A model generated the notes under the pieces. The model saw only the letters and a program-made list of their open reading frames with translations. It searched no databases and was not told the DNA's origin. Positions 23,865 through 31,778 of a stretch of 45,258 bases of DNA are shown one piece after another. A program made the position numbers and the translations under genes. Positions within the stretch are counted from its first letter, which is position 1; every line of letters starts with the position of its first letter. Source of the stretch: Bacteroidales bacterium UBA1754 (GTDB lineage Bacteria; Bacteroidota; Bacteroidia; Bacteroidales; Paludibacteraceae); the NCBI GenBank assembly GCA_002315615.1, contig DCHK01000011.1, forward strand, positions 1-45,258. The letters are read 5' to 3'.

Positions 23865-24710
23865 TTATGAATAGCGGAGTTTTTGTTTTACACGCAACAC
23901 AGAGTTCTTTTTCAAGTTGTTCAAACGACAAAGTTTGTCAACTGTAGTGTGATATTTGCGTGCAATACTCGAGAGCGTTTCACCCGAACGAACGATGTGA
24001 TATTTTGGAGCAGTGTAATTCTTTAGTTCGTTGAATGACTTTGCTTTGCAAACCAAGTAAGTGTCGTTATATGGTACGTGGCAGTTGAAATCTACGATAT
24101 TGGTTGGATTGATAGAATTGCCCAAGTAGCGAAATTCAAAATGCAAATGTGGTCCAGTAGAGCGACCAGTGTTTCCTCCAAGTCCAATGACATCACCCGC
24201 CAAAACTGTTTGGTTAGGAACGACTTGTATTTTCGAAAGGTGTCCATACAAAGTTTCCAAACCATTGTCGTGACGAATTACGATGAAATAACCATATCCA
24301 TATCTGTCATAATCAATTACGCGAACCTTTCCGCCAAAAGCAGCATGAACGGGGTCTCCAATATTTAGACGTAAATCAATGCCGTGATGAAAACGTCCCC
24401 AACGTGGTCCGTATTGCGAAGTAACATCGCCATCTACAGGATGATAGTAATCAGAACAATCAACCACCAACGAATCAGGAAGGTCTTTTATCGCAATTTT
24501 GTATGGATTAACCCATTTGTTTTGCCACTCTGCAAATTTTGAATAAATATTATCGGCTGGAGCGTGTTCTTCGTTAGTAGAATAAAGGAAATAATCCTTT
24601 TGCATTTCGTAACCATAACTTGGTGCTAAACTTGCTAAATCTTTGAATTCCTGTGCGTTGACAAAAAACGCCGAGAGTAATGCTATGGTTGATATGATGT
24701 ATTTTTTCAT
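23865..24710 (-). CDS. M23 peptidase with C-terminal LysM domain
   Basis: A secreted cell-wall endopeptidase of 281 residues. Signal peptide 1-20, cut after VNAQ or nearby. The LytM/M23 domain (about 90-205) keeps the metal and catalytic residues: H108 and D112 (HHGID), H157 (YGHLSK), H188 and H190 (PHLHFEF). It is therefore likely active and not a degenerate EnvC/NlpD type. A LysM domain (about 237-281) should bind peptidoglycan. It has its own promoter and a coupled DUF4491 gene. Confidence 0.93.
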   Translation of the reverse strand: MKKYIISTIALLSAFFVNAQEFKDLASLAPSYGYEMQKDYFLYSTNEEHAPADNIYSKFAEWQNKWVNPYKIAIKDLPDSLVVDCSDYYHPVDGDVTSQYGPRWGRFHHGIDLRLNIGDPVHAAFGGKVRVIDYDRYGYGYFIVIRHDNGLETLYGHLSKIQVVPNQTVLAGDVIGLGGNTGRSTGPHLHFEFRYLGNSINPTNIVDFNCHVPYNDTYLVCKAKSFNELKNYTAPKYHIVRSGETLSSIARKYHTTVDKLCRLNNLKKNSVLRVKQKLRYS

Positions 24711-24732
24711 TGTTTGTTACATTTTTGATTTT

Positions 24733-24764
24733 CAAAGGTATAAAAAGATTTTTTTTTATCCAAA
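24733..24764 (-). promoter_or_regulatory. Promoter for M23 peptidase-DUF4491
   Basis: On the minus strand TTTG (24764-24761), a 20-nt spacer and TACCTTTG (24740-24733), 23 nt before the ATG. Confidence 0.75.
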
Positions 24765-25003
24765 CACTTTTTTAGACCAAGATTATTTTTTATTAAAATC
24801 TTGATACTGCAAATTTAGAAAAATGTGTAAAATATAAAGAAAAATATAAATGTTATAATGATGTTAATATAAAGTAAACGAGGGAGTTAAATAGTTTTTG
24901 TATGATGATAAAATATAGATTTTAGAAGGTGGTTTTTCGTGTAAAAAAGAATTGATTTTTTAGATATTTTTTATGATTTTTCATAATTGGCAGAAAATGT
25001 TGT

Positions 25004-25035
25004 TTTGAAAATTTTACGCTTAAATATTAACTTTG
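25004..25035 (+). promoter_or_regulatory. Promoter for hisA
   Basis: TTTG at 25004-25007, a 20-nt spacer and TAACTTTG at 25028-25035. It overlaps a possible TTG start at 25033, which rules that start out. Confidence 0.75.
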
Positions 25036-25053
25036 CGAAAAATATTGAAAAAA

Positions 25054-25779
25054 ATGATACAAGTAATTCCGGCAATCGACATTATCGATGCAAAATGCGT
25101 GAGACTTTCGCAAGGCGATTATAATCAGAAGAAAGTGTATAACGAAAATCCTGTTGAGGTGGCAAAAATGTTTGAAGATGCTGGAATTTCGCGACTTCAT
25201 TTGGTTGATTTGGACGGCGCAAAACAGCACCATATTGTCAATTATAAAGTGTTGGAAAAAATCACTTCTCAAACATCTTTGGTTGTTGATTTTGGTGGCG
25301 GCTTGAAGTCGGACGACGATTTGCGCATTGCGTTTGAATGTGGCGCAAAAATGATAACTGGAGGCAGTATTGCTGTGAAAAATCCGTCAGTTTTTGCAAG
25401 TTGGATAGAAAAATACGGAAGTGAAAAAATCATACTTGGTGCTGATGCTTCTAATGGAAAAATTGCCATAACTGGGTGGCTCGAAAATACCGATTTGGAA
25501 TTGGTCGATTTTATTAAAAATTATCAGCAAAAAGGAATAAATAAGGTCATTAGCACCGACATAAGTAAAGACGGAATGCTCGAAGGTCCCTCATTCGATT
25601 TGTACGAAAAAATTCTTGCCGAGTGTCCTGGTGTTCACTTGATTGCAAGTGGTGGCGTTTCTGTTTTTTCAGACATTGAAAAACTTGATAAAATGAATGT
25701 ACCTGGCGTGATTGTAGGCAAAGCACTTTACGAAGGAAAAATTCAATTGAAAGAAATTTCTTCTTATTTATCGAAATAA
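25054..25779 (+). CDS. hisA: ProFAR isomerase HisA
   Basis: Fourth-step isomerase of histidine synthesis (ProFAR to PRFAR), a beta/alpha barrel. The start MIQVIPAIDIID, the first phosphate-binding half with VDFGGGLKSDDD and the second with ISTDISKDGMLEG and ASGGVSVFSD are all clear. 241 residues from the ATG at 25054. No other his gene is in the window, although hisA is usually next to hisF and hisH. HisF is a homologue, but the N-terminus here and the DKDGMLEG-like motif favour HisA. Confidence 0.9.
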   Translation: MIQVIPAIDIIDAKCVRLSQGDYNQKKVYNENPVEVAKMFEDAGISRLHLVDLDGAKQHHIVNYKVLEKITSQTSLVVDFGGGLKSDDDLRIAFECGAKMITGGSIAVKNPSVFASWIEKYGSEKIILGADASNGKIAITGWLENTDLELVDFIKNYQQKGINKVISTDISKDGMLEGPSFDLYEKILAECPGVHLIASGGVSVFSDIEKLDKMNVPGVIVGKALYEGKIQLKEISSYLSK

Positions 25780-25781
25780 TT

Positions 25782-25840
25782 TTTGCATAAAAATTGCATA
25801 TTTATGCATTTTATAAAATATTTTTGAATATTTATGCAAA
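25782..25840. promoter_or_regulatory. Cluster of TGCATA / TATGCA inverted repeats
   Basis: TTTGCATAAA (25782-25791) and its exact reverse complement TTTATGCAAA (25831-25840) enclose a perfect internal inverted repeat TGCATA-TT-TATGCA (25795-25808). The cluster lies 40-100 nt upstream of the -7 element of the CoA-transferase gene and just after hisA. It could be an operator or an mRNA hairpin. Confidence 0.35.
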
Positions 25841-25851
25841 TTTTCCACACT

Positions 25852-25886
25852 TTTGCTATGTAAAATGTAAAATTGCACTACCTTTG
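25852..25886 (+). promoter_or_regulatory. Promoter for CoA-transferase gene
   Basis: An exact TACCTTTG is at 25879-25886. The nearest TTTG (25852-25855) gives a 23-nt spacer, longer than elsewhere in the window, so the -33 element is doubtful. The ATG is 40 nt beyond. Confidence 0.5.
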
Positions 25887-25926
25887 CCGAAAATTTTTCA
25901 AAACAGATATTTTTTCGACAAAAGAG

Positions 25927-27234
25927 ATGAGTAATTCTTACAAACCCGTTTCTGCAGAAGAGGCAGTGAAAGTCATCAAAAATGGTGACCACGTTCATTT
26001 GAATGCTATCGGCAATGCGCCACAAGTTTTAATTCAGGCAATGTGCGAGCGTGGACGACGTGGCGAACTTAAAAACGTACACATACATCATTTTCATACC
26101 GAAGGCGAAGCGCCATATTCTGCTCCTGAGTTTGAAGGTATTTTCCAACACGATGCCTTTTTTGTAGGTGCAAATACGCGTAAAAATGTGCAGAGTGGTT
26201 ATGCCGATTATATTCCTGTTTTTCTTGGCGAAGCAGGTCGTTTATATACCGATGGACGAATTCCTTGCAACGTTTGTATGATACAAGTTTGTCCGCCCGA
26301 TGAAAACGGAATGGTTTCGCTGGGAACTTCGGTTGACGCTTGTCTTTCGGCAATGTCGGTGGCAGACTATACTATTGCTGTGGTAAATAAAAATGTTCCT
26401 CACGCTTTGGGTGACGCTGAATTTCACCTGAGCAAAATTGATATTTTTGTTGAGGATAACACGCCACTTATTGAAAAATTCTACGAAGAACCTACCGAAA
26501 CTGATATTGCTATTGGACATCATTGTGCTGAATTGATTGAAGATGGTGCTTGTCTTCAATTGGGAATCGGTTCTTTACCAAATGCAACATTGGCTTGCTT
26601 GGGTAATCATAAAAATTTGGGTATTCATACCGAAATGTTTGCAGATGGAGTTTTGAAGTTGGTTGAAAAAGGTGTAATAAATGGTGCTAATAAGGCACTC
26701 GACCGTGGTAAAATTGTTTCTACTTTCCTTTTGGGAACAAACAATGTTTACAATTTCGCCGATAAAAATCCTATGGTGCTGATGAAGGATGTAGCATACA
26801 CCAACGACCCTTTTATTATAGCACAACAACCAAAAATGACGGCAATCAATTCTGCTATTGAAATTGACTTGACGGGTCAAGTTTGTGCTGATAGTATTGG
26901 TACAAAACAATTCTCAGGTGCTGGTGGACAAATAGATTTTATTTATGGCGCATCGCGTTCAAAAGGTGGTAAAGCGATTATAGCAATGCCTACTCGTACA
27001 AAAAAAGGTGTGAGTAAAATTGTGCCGACACTTACTGTTGGCGCAAGCGTGGTAACTACGCGTTTCCACGTGCATTGGTTTGTAACAGAATTTGGTGCGG
27101 TGAATCTTTACGGACGCACAATGCAAGAACGTGCGAAACTCATTACGAGCATTGCACATCCCGATGATAGAGAGGCATTAGATAAAGCCGCTTTCGAACG
27201 ATTTGGTTCGCATTTCCATTTTGTTGAAAAATAA
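25927..27234 (+). CDS. Acetyl-CoA hydrolase/4-hydroxybutyrate CoA-transferase family
   Basis: A 435-residue family I CoA-transferase that moves CoA between acetate and another acid. The probable catalytic glutamate is E236 in LGIHTEMFADG, and the GAGGQIDFIYGASRSKGGK segment fits the CoA site. The closest characterised relatives are the 4-hydroxybutyrate CoA-transferase and acetyl-CoA hydrolase types of fermenting anaerobes, so a role in acetate or butyrate formation is plausible. The exact acid cannot be read. The ATG at 25927 is chosen because an earlier start would lie within the promoter. Confidence 0.87.
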   Translation: MSNSYKPVSAEEAVKVIKNGDHVHLNAIGNAPQVLIQAMCERGRRGELKNVHIHHFHTEGEAPYSAPEFEGIFQHDAFFVGANTRKNVQSGYADYIPVFLGEAGRLYTDGRIPCNVCMIQVCPPDENGMVSLGTSVDACLSAMSVADYTIAVVNKNVPHALGDAEFHLSKIDIFVEDNTPLIEKFYEEPTETDIAIGHHCAELIEDGACLQLGIGSLPNATLACLGNHKNLGIHTEMFADGVLKLVEKGVINGANKALDRGKIVSTFLLGTNNVYNFADKNPMVLMKDVAYTNDPFIIAQQPKMTAINSAIEIDLTGQVCADSIGTKQFSGAGGQIDFIYGASRSKGGKAIIAMPTRTKKGVSKIVPTLTVGASVVTTRFHVHWFVTEFGAVNLYGRTMQERAKLITSIAHPDDREALDKAAFERFGSHFHFVEK

Positions 27235-27292
27235 AAAATATTCATATTCAAAGGCACGGACTGAAATTCGCGCTTTTGTTTTTTATTTCGGT

Positions 27293-28732
27293 ATGAAAAA
27301 ATTTCTCTTTTTTACATTGGCAATCGCAATTTTTGCGTGTATTGGCAAAGCAAAAGCAGGTGTAGTTGATGAAGAACAAAAGGTCAGTCTTTATATTTCA
27401 TCAAAAGATTCGTTAAAACTTGCGCAAGTTTGGCACGATACTTTGGCGTTAAAACCTTCTTGTCAACCTGCTGAGACTGAATGTTTTGTGTATGTCGATA
27501 CGTTGCATAAATTTCAAAAATTGGTCGGAATTGGTGGTGCTATAACAGATGCAACTGCCGAAACTTTTGCAAAGTTACCAGATAGTGTTCAGCAGAAATT
27601 TATTGATGCATATTACGATGCACAAAATGGCATTGGTTATTCGTTAATGCGCACAACGATGAATAGTTGCGATTTTGGTACCGAAAATTATGATTATGTA
27701 GCAGAAAATGACACCACACTTTTGTCTTTCGATATTTCGCACGATGATAAATTTCGTTTGCCTTTGATAAAGAGAATTTTTGTAGAAAAAGGTGTGATGC
27801 CTTTGTATGTAAGTACTTGGACACCACCAATTTGGATGAAAGATAATCGCGAATATTTTCACGGTGGAAAATTATTGCCAACGTGCGCACAAGCGTGGGC
27901 AAATTATTTTGTGAAATATATTCAAGAACTTGAGAAACGCGATATTCCTGTTTGGGGACTTTCGGTGCAAAACGAACCGATGGCTGTACAAAAATGGGAA
28001 TCTTGCATTTACACTGCCGAAGAAGAACGAGATTTTGTGAAAAATAATCTTGGTCCTACGTTGTGGAAAAATGGAATGAAAGATAAAAAACTGATTGTTT
28101 GGGATCACAATCGCGATTTACTTTTTCATCGTGCAAGTACGATACTAAATGACTACAAAGCAGCAAAATACGTTTGGGGAGTCGGCTATCATTGGTACGA
28201 AACTTGGACGGGCGCTCCGATGAATTTTGAGGCAGTGAGACTTACAAAACAAGCATTTCCTGATAAAGAACTCATTTTTACCGAGGGATGTGCCGAGGCG
28301 TTTGATTCTACTAAATTGGCCGATTTTTCGTTGGGCGAAAAATATGCGTATAGTATGATAAACGATTTCAATGCAGGTGCTTCGGCTTGGACAGATTGGA
28401 ACTTGTTGCTCGACGAAAAAGGTGGTCCGAACCACGTAAGCAATTTTTGCTTTGCGCCCGTTCACGCCATTGCAGATTCTTTGTATTTTACTTCTGCCTA
28501 TTATGCAATAGGACAATTCTCAAAATTTATTCGCCCTGGTGCAGAAAGGGTGGCGTGCTATGCAAGTAGGGCAAATTTCTACGCTACGGCATTCAAAAAT
28601 GCTGATAATTCGTTGGTTATAGTTGTGCAAAATTCAAAAGACGAACCAATGGAAATGAAGGTTATTCTTCAGCAAAAGGAATTAAAATTCTCTATGCCAC
28701 AAAGGAGCATCGCAACGTTTGTGGTAAAGTGA
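27293..28732 (+). CDS. Secreted glycoside hydrolase family 30 enzyme
   Basis: A 479-residue GH30 enzyme related to glucosylceramidase and beta-1,6-glucanase. A signal peptide (1-22, ending AKA-G) exports it. The sequence IFAC at 13-16 is a poor lipobox, so a lipoprotein is less likely. The acid/base residue is E228 (LSVQNEP) and the nucleophile E331 (LIFTEG). The C-terminal beta domain is complete. The substrate is not evident; no SusC/SusD pair or other glycosidase is nearby. The start is the ATG at 27293; the 30 residues in frame upstream do not look like a signal sequence. Confidence 0.88.
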   Translation: MKKFLFFTLAIAIFACIGKAKAGVVDEEQKVSLYISSKDSLKLAQVWHDTLALKPSCQPAETECFVYVDTLHKFQKLVGIGGAITDATAETFAKLPDSVQQKFIDAYYDAQNGIGYSLMRTTMNSCDFGTENYDYVAENDTTLLSFDISHDDKFRLPLIKRIFVEKGVMPLYVSTWTPPIWMKDNREYFHGGKLLPTCAQAWANYFVKYIQELEKRDIPVWGLSVQNEPMAVQKWESCIYTAEEERDFVKNNLGPTLWKNGMKDKKLIVWDHNRDLLFHRASTILNDYKAAKYVWGVGYHWYETWTGAPMNFEAVRLTKQAFPDKELIFTEGCAEAFDSTKLADFSLGEKYAYSMINDFNAGASAWTDWNLLLDEKGGPNHVSNFCFAPVHAIADSLYFTSAYYAIGQFSKFIRPGAERVACYASRANFYATAFKNADNSLVIVVQNSKDEPMEMKVILQQKELKFSMPQRSIATFVVK

Positions 28733-28749
28733 ATTTGTGGTCAAAAAAA

Positions 28750-30042
28750 TTACAAATATTCTTTTAACTCGAATAATTTTACTGAATTACTACCTTTTAT
28801 AAGAATATAATGGTCTTTTACGGGCGATTCTGTTAGTGCTTTTTTTACTTCTTCTGCGTTGGCGAATTTTTTGAATTTGCACGGAATGTCGCGATAGTTT
28901 TCGCCGACGAGCCAAACTTCTTCAAAATTAGCATTTTCTAACAATGACACAACTTTGCGGTGCTCTGTGTCGCTCACTTCGCCCAATTCGCCCATTTGAC
29001 CGATAATTGCCATTTTTGGTTTTGCGTCCATAATTCTGAAATTCTCTATGGCGGCGTTCATCGAAGTTGGGTTTGCATTGTATGCGTCAACTATCAGTTT
29101 ATTTTTTTGTGTAATTTCCAATTGCGAACGGTTGTTGCTCGGTTTGTAACTGCTAATAGCGTCGTCAATATCTTGCGCAGGCACGCCAAAATAAAGACCT
29201 ATGCAAATGGCAGCAAGAATATTGTCAAGATTGTAAGCACCGATAAGTTGCGTGTCAACTTCGTGCCATTCGGAATTTTTGTATTTCCATTTGAAAGAGA
29301 GTAGTGGTGCGCATTTTATAACTTGTCCACAAACATCTTCTTCGCTTTGTCCGTAGCAAACTATTCGTTCAATATCTCGGTCTGCTATCATTTGCGTCAA
29401 ATCTGCATTATCGGCATTTACAAAAACTAAAGCGTTGCGAGATTTTAAAAAATCGTAAAGTTCTCCTTTTGTGCGTTTTACACCTTCAAAACTACCAAAT
29501 CCTTGCAAGTGTGCACAACCTACATTGGTAATCATTCCACAAGTAGGTTCTACGGTTTCTACCAATGTCTTGATGTCTCCCGGATGACTTGCGCCCATTT
29601 CTATCACTGCTATTTCGTGCTCGTTGCTCAGTCTGAACAAAGTTTTCGGCACGCCCACATCGTTGTTGAAATTGCCTTGTGTGTACAAAACATTTGCTTT
29701 TTTCTGCAAAACTGTGGCGATAAGTTCTTTTGTGGTAGTTTTCCCATTTGTTCCTGTAATTCCTATTACGGGAATATTGAACTGCCTGCGATGCTCGCGT
29801 GCAAGGTCTTTGAAAGTTTGCAAGCAATCGTCAACTAAAATATATCGGTCGTCTTTTTTATATTCTGCTTCGTCTATAATTGCGTAGGCGCATCCTTGTT
29901 CAAGTGCTTTTTCTGCAAAAAGATTTCCATCAAACGAAGCACCTTTCAGTGCAATGAAAATGCTATCTTTTGGGCAAACCCTGCTGTCTGTTGTAATTTG
30001 CGGATGCGTTTTGTAGATGCTGTATAATTCTTCTATATTCAT
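28750..30042 (-). CDS. murF: UDP-MurNAc-tripeptide--D-Ala-D-Ala ligase MurF
   Basis: Adds D-Ala-D-Ala to the peptidoglycan precursor in the cytoplasm. The Mur ligase ATP site GITGTNGKTTT is at 94-104. Other visible segments are EMGASHPGDI and, in the C-terminal domain, VDAYNANPTSM. 430 residues. It overlaps the cdaA stop by 4 nt and is the last gene of folP-cdaA-murF. Confidence 0.95.
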   Translation of the reverse strand: MNIEELYSIYKTHPQITTDSRVCPKDSIFIALKGASFDGNLFAEKALEQGCAYAIIDEAEYKKDDRYILVDDCLQTFKDLAREHRRQFNIPVIGITGTNGKTTTKELIATVLQKKANVLYTQGNFNNDVGVPKTLFRLSNEHEIAVIEMGASHPGDIKTLVETVEPTCGMITNVGCAHLQGFGSFEGVKRTKGELYDFLKSRNALVFVNADNADLTQMIADRDIERIVCYGQSEEDVCGQVIKCAPLLSFKWKYKNSEWHEVDTQLIGAYNLDNILAAICIGLYFGVPAQDIDDAISSYKPSNNRSQLEITQKNKLIVDAYNANPTSMNAAIENFRIMDAKPKMAIIGQMGELGEVSDTEHRKVVSLLENANFEEVWLVGENYRDIPCKFKKFANAEEVKKALTESPVKDHYILIKGSNSVKLFELKEYL

Positions 30043-30803
30043 TTTTTTGATAAAATAGTTTCTAATTCTTCGGGCGAGATGTTTAATTTGAATTGTCCGT
30101 TTTTCGCCACAGAAATCAATCCTGTTTCTTCGGAAACAATTATGGCGATAGCGTCTGTTTTTTCGCTGATGCCCATTGCCGAACGATGTCTCAAACCAAG
30201 GTATTTAGGAATGTTCATATCGTGCGAAACGGGTAAAATGCAACCAGCAGCGCAAATTCTGTTGTTGGAAATTATCATTGCCCCATCGTGCAAAGGGCTA
30301 TTTTTGAAAAAAATATTTTCAATCAACATAGTGCTGATTTTTGCATTTATTTCTTCGCCAGAATCTATAAAATCGTCCAATCGTGCACTTTGTTGCAGAA
30401 TAATCAGTGCGCCGACTTTATTTTTTGCCATTTTTTGACAAGCGTTTACAATTTGCATTGAGCTTATTTCGCTCAAAGATATGTCGTTGTCTTTCCAAAA
30501 AGATTCTATTCTTTTCATAAAACCCCATTTTCTTCGTGTGCCAAGTTGAAAGAAAAATCGTCTTATTTCATCTTGAAAAATAATGACAAGTAAAATAATA
30601 CCTACACTCATTACTTTGCTCAAAATAAGTCCGAGCAAATCCATTTCAAATATCAAAGTAAGGATATAGGCAAAAATAAAAATCAGTACGCCGAAAAAGA
30701 TGTTCATCGCGCGACTGCCTTTCATTAGTGTGTATATTTGGTACAGAATTACTGCCACCAAAAAAATGTCGATAATGTCTTTTAACTTTATAGAGGAAAT
30801 CAT
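30039..30803 (-). CDS. cdaA: Diadenylate cyclase CdaA
   Basis: Makes the second messenger c-di-AMP from two ATP. Three N-terminal transmembrane helices (about 9-26, 33-52, 56-76) precede a DAC domain with the DGA motif (173-175) and the RHR motif (205-207), both intact. 254 residues. It is embedded by 4-nt overlaps between folP and murF. In Firmicutes the cdaA gene is next to glmM, so a different wall-related partner is seen here. No CdaR-type regulator is present. Confidence 0.94.
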   Translation of the reverse strand: MISSIKLKDIIDIFLVAVILYQIYTLMKGSRAMNIFFGVLIFIFAYILTLIFEMDLLGLILSKVMSVGIILLVIIFQDEIRRFFFQLGTRRKWGFMKRIESFWKDNDISLSEISSMQIVNACQKMAKNKVGALIILQQSARLDDFIDSGEEINAKISTMLIENIFFKNSPLHDGAMIISNNRICAAGCILPVSHDMNIPKYLGLRHRSAMGISEKTDAIAIIVSEETGLISVAKNGQFKLNISPEELETILSKK

Positions 30804-31624
30804 AATCCTTTGTATTTCTGATAAATCTGTATCACTTCGCGTGCTGCTTTCACATCGTGAACGCGCAAAATTTTTGCTCCGTTCATAAGTGCCATTGTGT
30901 TGACTACCGTTGTGGCATTAAGGCACTCGCTTGGCGTGTTTCCAAGTGTTTTGTATAACATCGATTTTCGCGATAAGCCGGCAAGAACGGGACATTTTAA
31001 TTCCGTAAATTTAGCAAAATTTCGCAATAGTTCATAATTTTGTTCTATGGTTTTTGCAAATCCAAAACCCGGGTCAATAATAATTTTTTTTATTCCAAGA
31101 TTTTCCAATTCTTTTATTTTCGACTCGAAGTACTCAAAAACTTCATTTGTTACATTATTATATATAGCAAAATTTTTCATCGTTTGTGGCGTACCTTTTG
31201 TGTGCATCAAAATATAACAAATATCAAGATTTGAAATGACACCGAACATATTTTTGTCAATTTCGCCACCCGATATATCGTTAATAATTTGAATGTTGTA
31301 GTTTTTTGCCACAAAATCAACAATATCAGCACGAAAGGTGTCTATTGAAATGGTAACATTGGGTATATTTTTTAATAATATTTCTATACAAGGCGTCAAT
31401 CTTTTTAGTTCTTCTTCGATAGAAATATTTTCTGCTCCAGGCCTTGTTGAGTAACCACCAATGTCGATAACGTCTGCGCCTTCTTCAATCATTTGCTCGG
31501 CACGTTGCAGAATTTTTGCCTCGGTGTTGTATTTTCCTCCGTCGTAAAAAGAATCGGGAGTAACATTCAAAATGCCCATTAAAATTGGCGTTTCGGAATT
31601 TATTATGTCTTCGTAGTTCAACAT
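30800..31624 (-). CDS. folP: Dihydropteroate synthase
   Basis: Joins p-aminobenzoate and hydroxymethyl-dihydropterin pyrophosphate in folate synthesis, and is the sulfonamide target. The signatures ILMGILNVTPDSFYDGG (14-30) and DIGGYSTRPGAE are intact. I set the start at the ATG at 31624 (274 residues). The frame is open to 31849, but the added sequence is Phe/Lys-rich, lacks homology and would run across the divergent gldJ start. First gene of folP-cdaA-murF. Confidence 0.94.
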   Translation of the reverse strand: MLNYEDIINSETPILMGILNVTPDSFYDGGKYNTEAKILQRAEQMIEEGADVIDIGGYSTRPGAENISIEEELKRLTPCIEILLKNIPNVTISIDTFRADIVDFVAKNYNIQIINDISGGEIDKNMFGVISNLDICYILMHTKGTPQTMKNFAIYNNVTNEVFEYFESKIKELENLGIKKIIIDPGFGFAKTIEQNYELLRNFAKFTELKCPVLAGLSRKSMLYKTLGNTPSECLNATTVVNTMALMNGAKILRVHDVKAAREVIQIYQKYKGL

Positions 31625-31747
31625 CAAAAAGAGATTTTTTTTTAAAAAAAAGTAAAAACTTTTCTGCAAAAATAAAAAATATATTACCTTTGGAGTCCTT
31701 ATAGACAAAAAAATAAGAAAAAATATAACCTTAATAAAAGAAAAGTG

Positions 31748-31755
31748 TATCTTTG
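31748..31755 (+). promoter_or_regulatory. Promoter -7 element for gldJ
   Basis: An exact TATCTTTG, 23 nt before the gldJ ATG, with no clear -33 element. Another TACCTTTG at 31685-31692 could be a second, upstream start. Confidence 0.55.
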
Positions 31756-31778
31756 TACGATTAAAATTTATCATTACT

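Larger units (their letters stand above)
24711..25053. other. 343-nt gap between divergent M23 peptidase and hisA
   Basis: It contains the two divergent promoters listed separately, at its two ends. The middle (about 24765-25000) is very AT-rich with no ORF, hairpin or repeat that I can support. Confidence 0.6.

Noticed and set aside
24765..25000. Riboswitch or small RNA in the M23-hisA gap
   Set aside because: Very AT-rich with no stable pairing or known motif. The hisA promoter starts downstream of it, so it would not be in the hisA leader.
25033..25053. TTG start for hisA
   Set aside because: It overlaps the promoter -7 element TAACTTTG (25028-25035), so it would not be in the mRNA. The ATG at 25054 gives the normal N-terminus.
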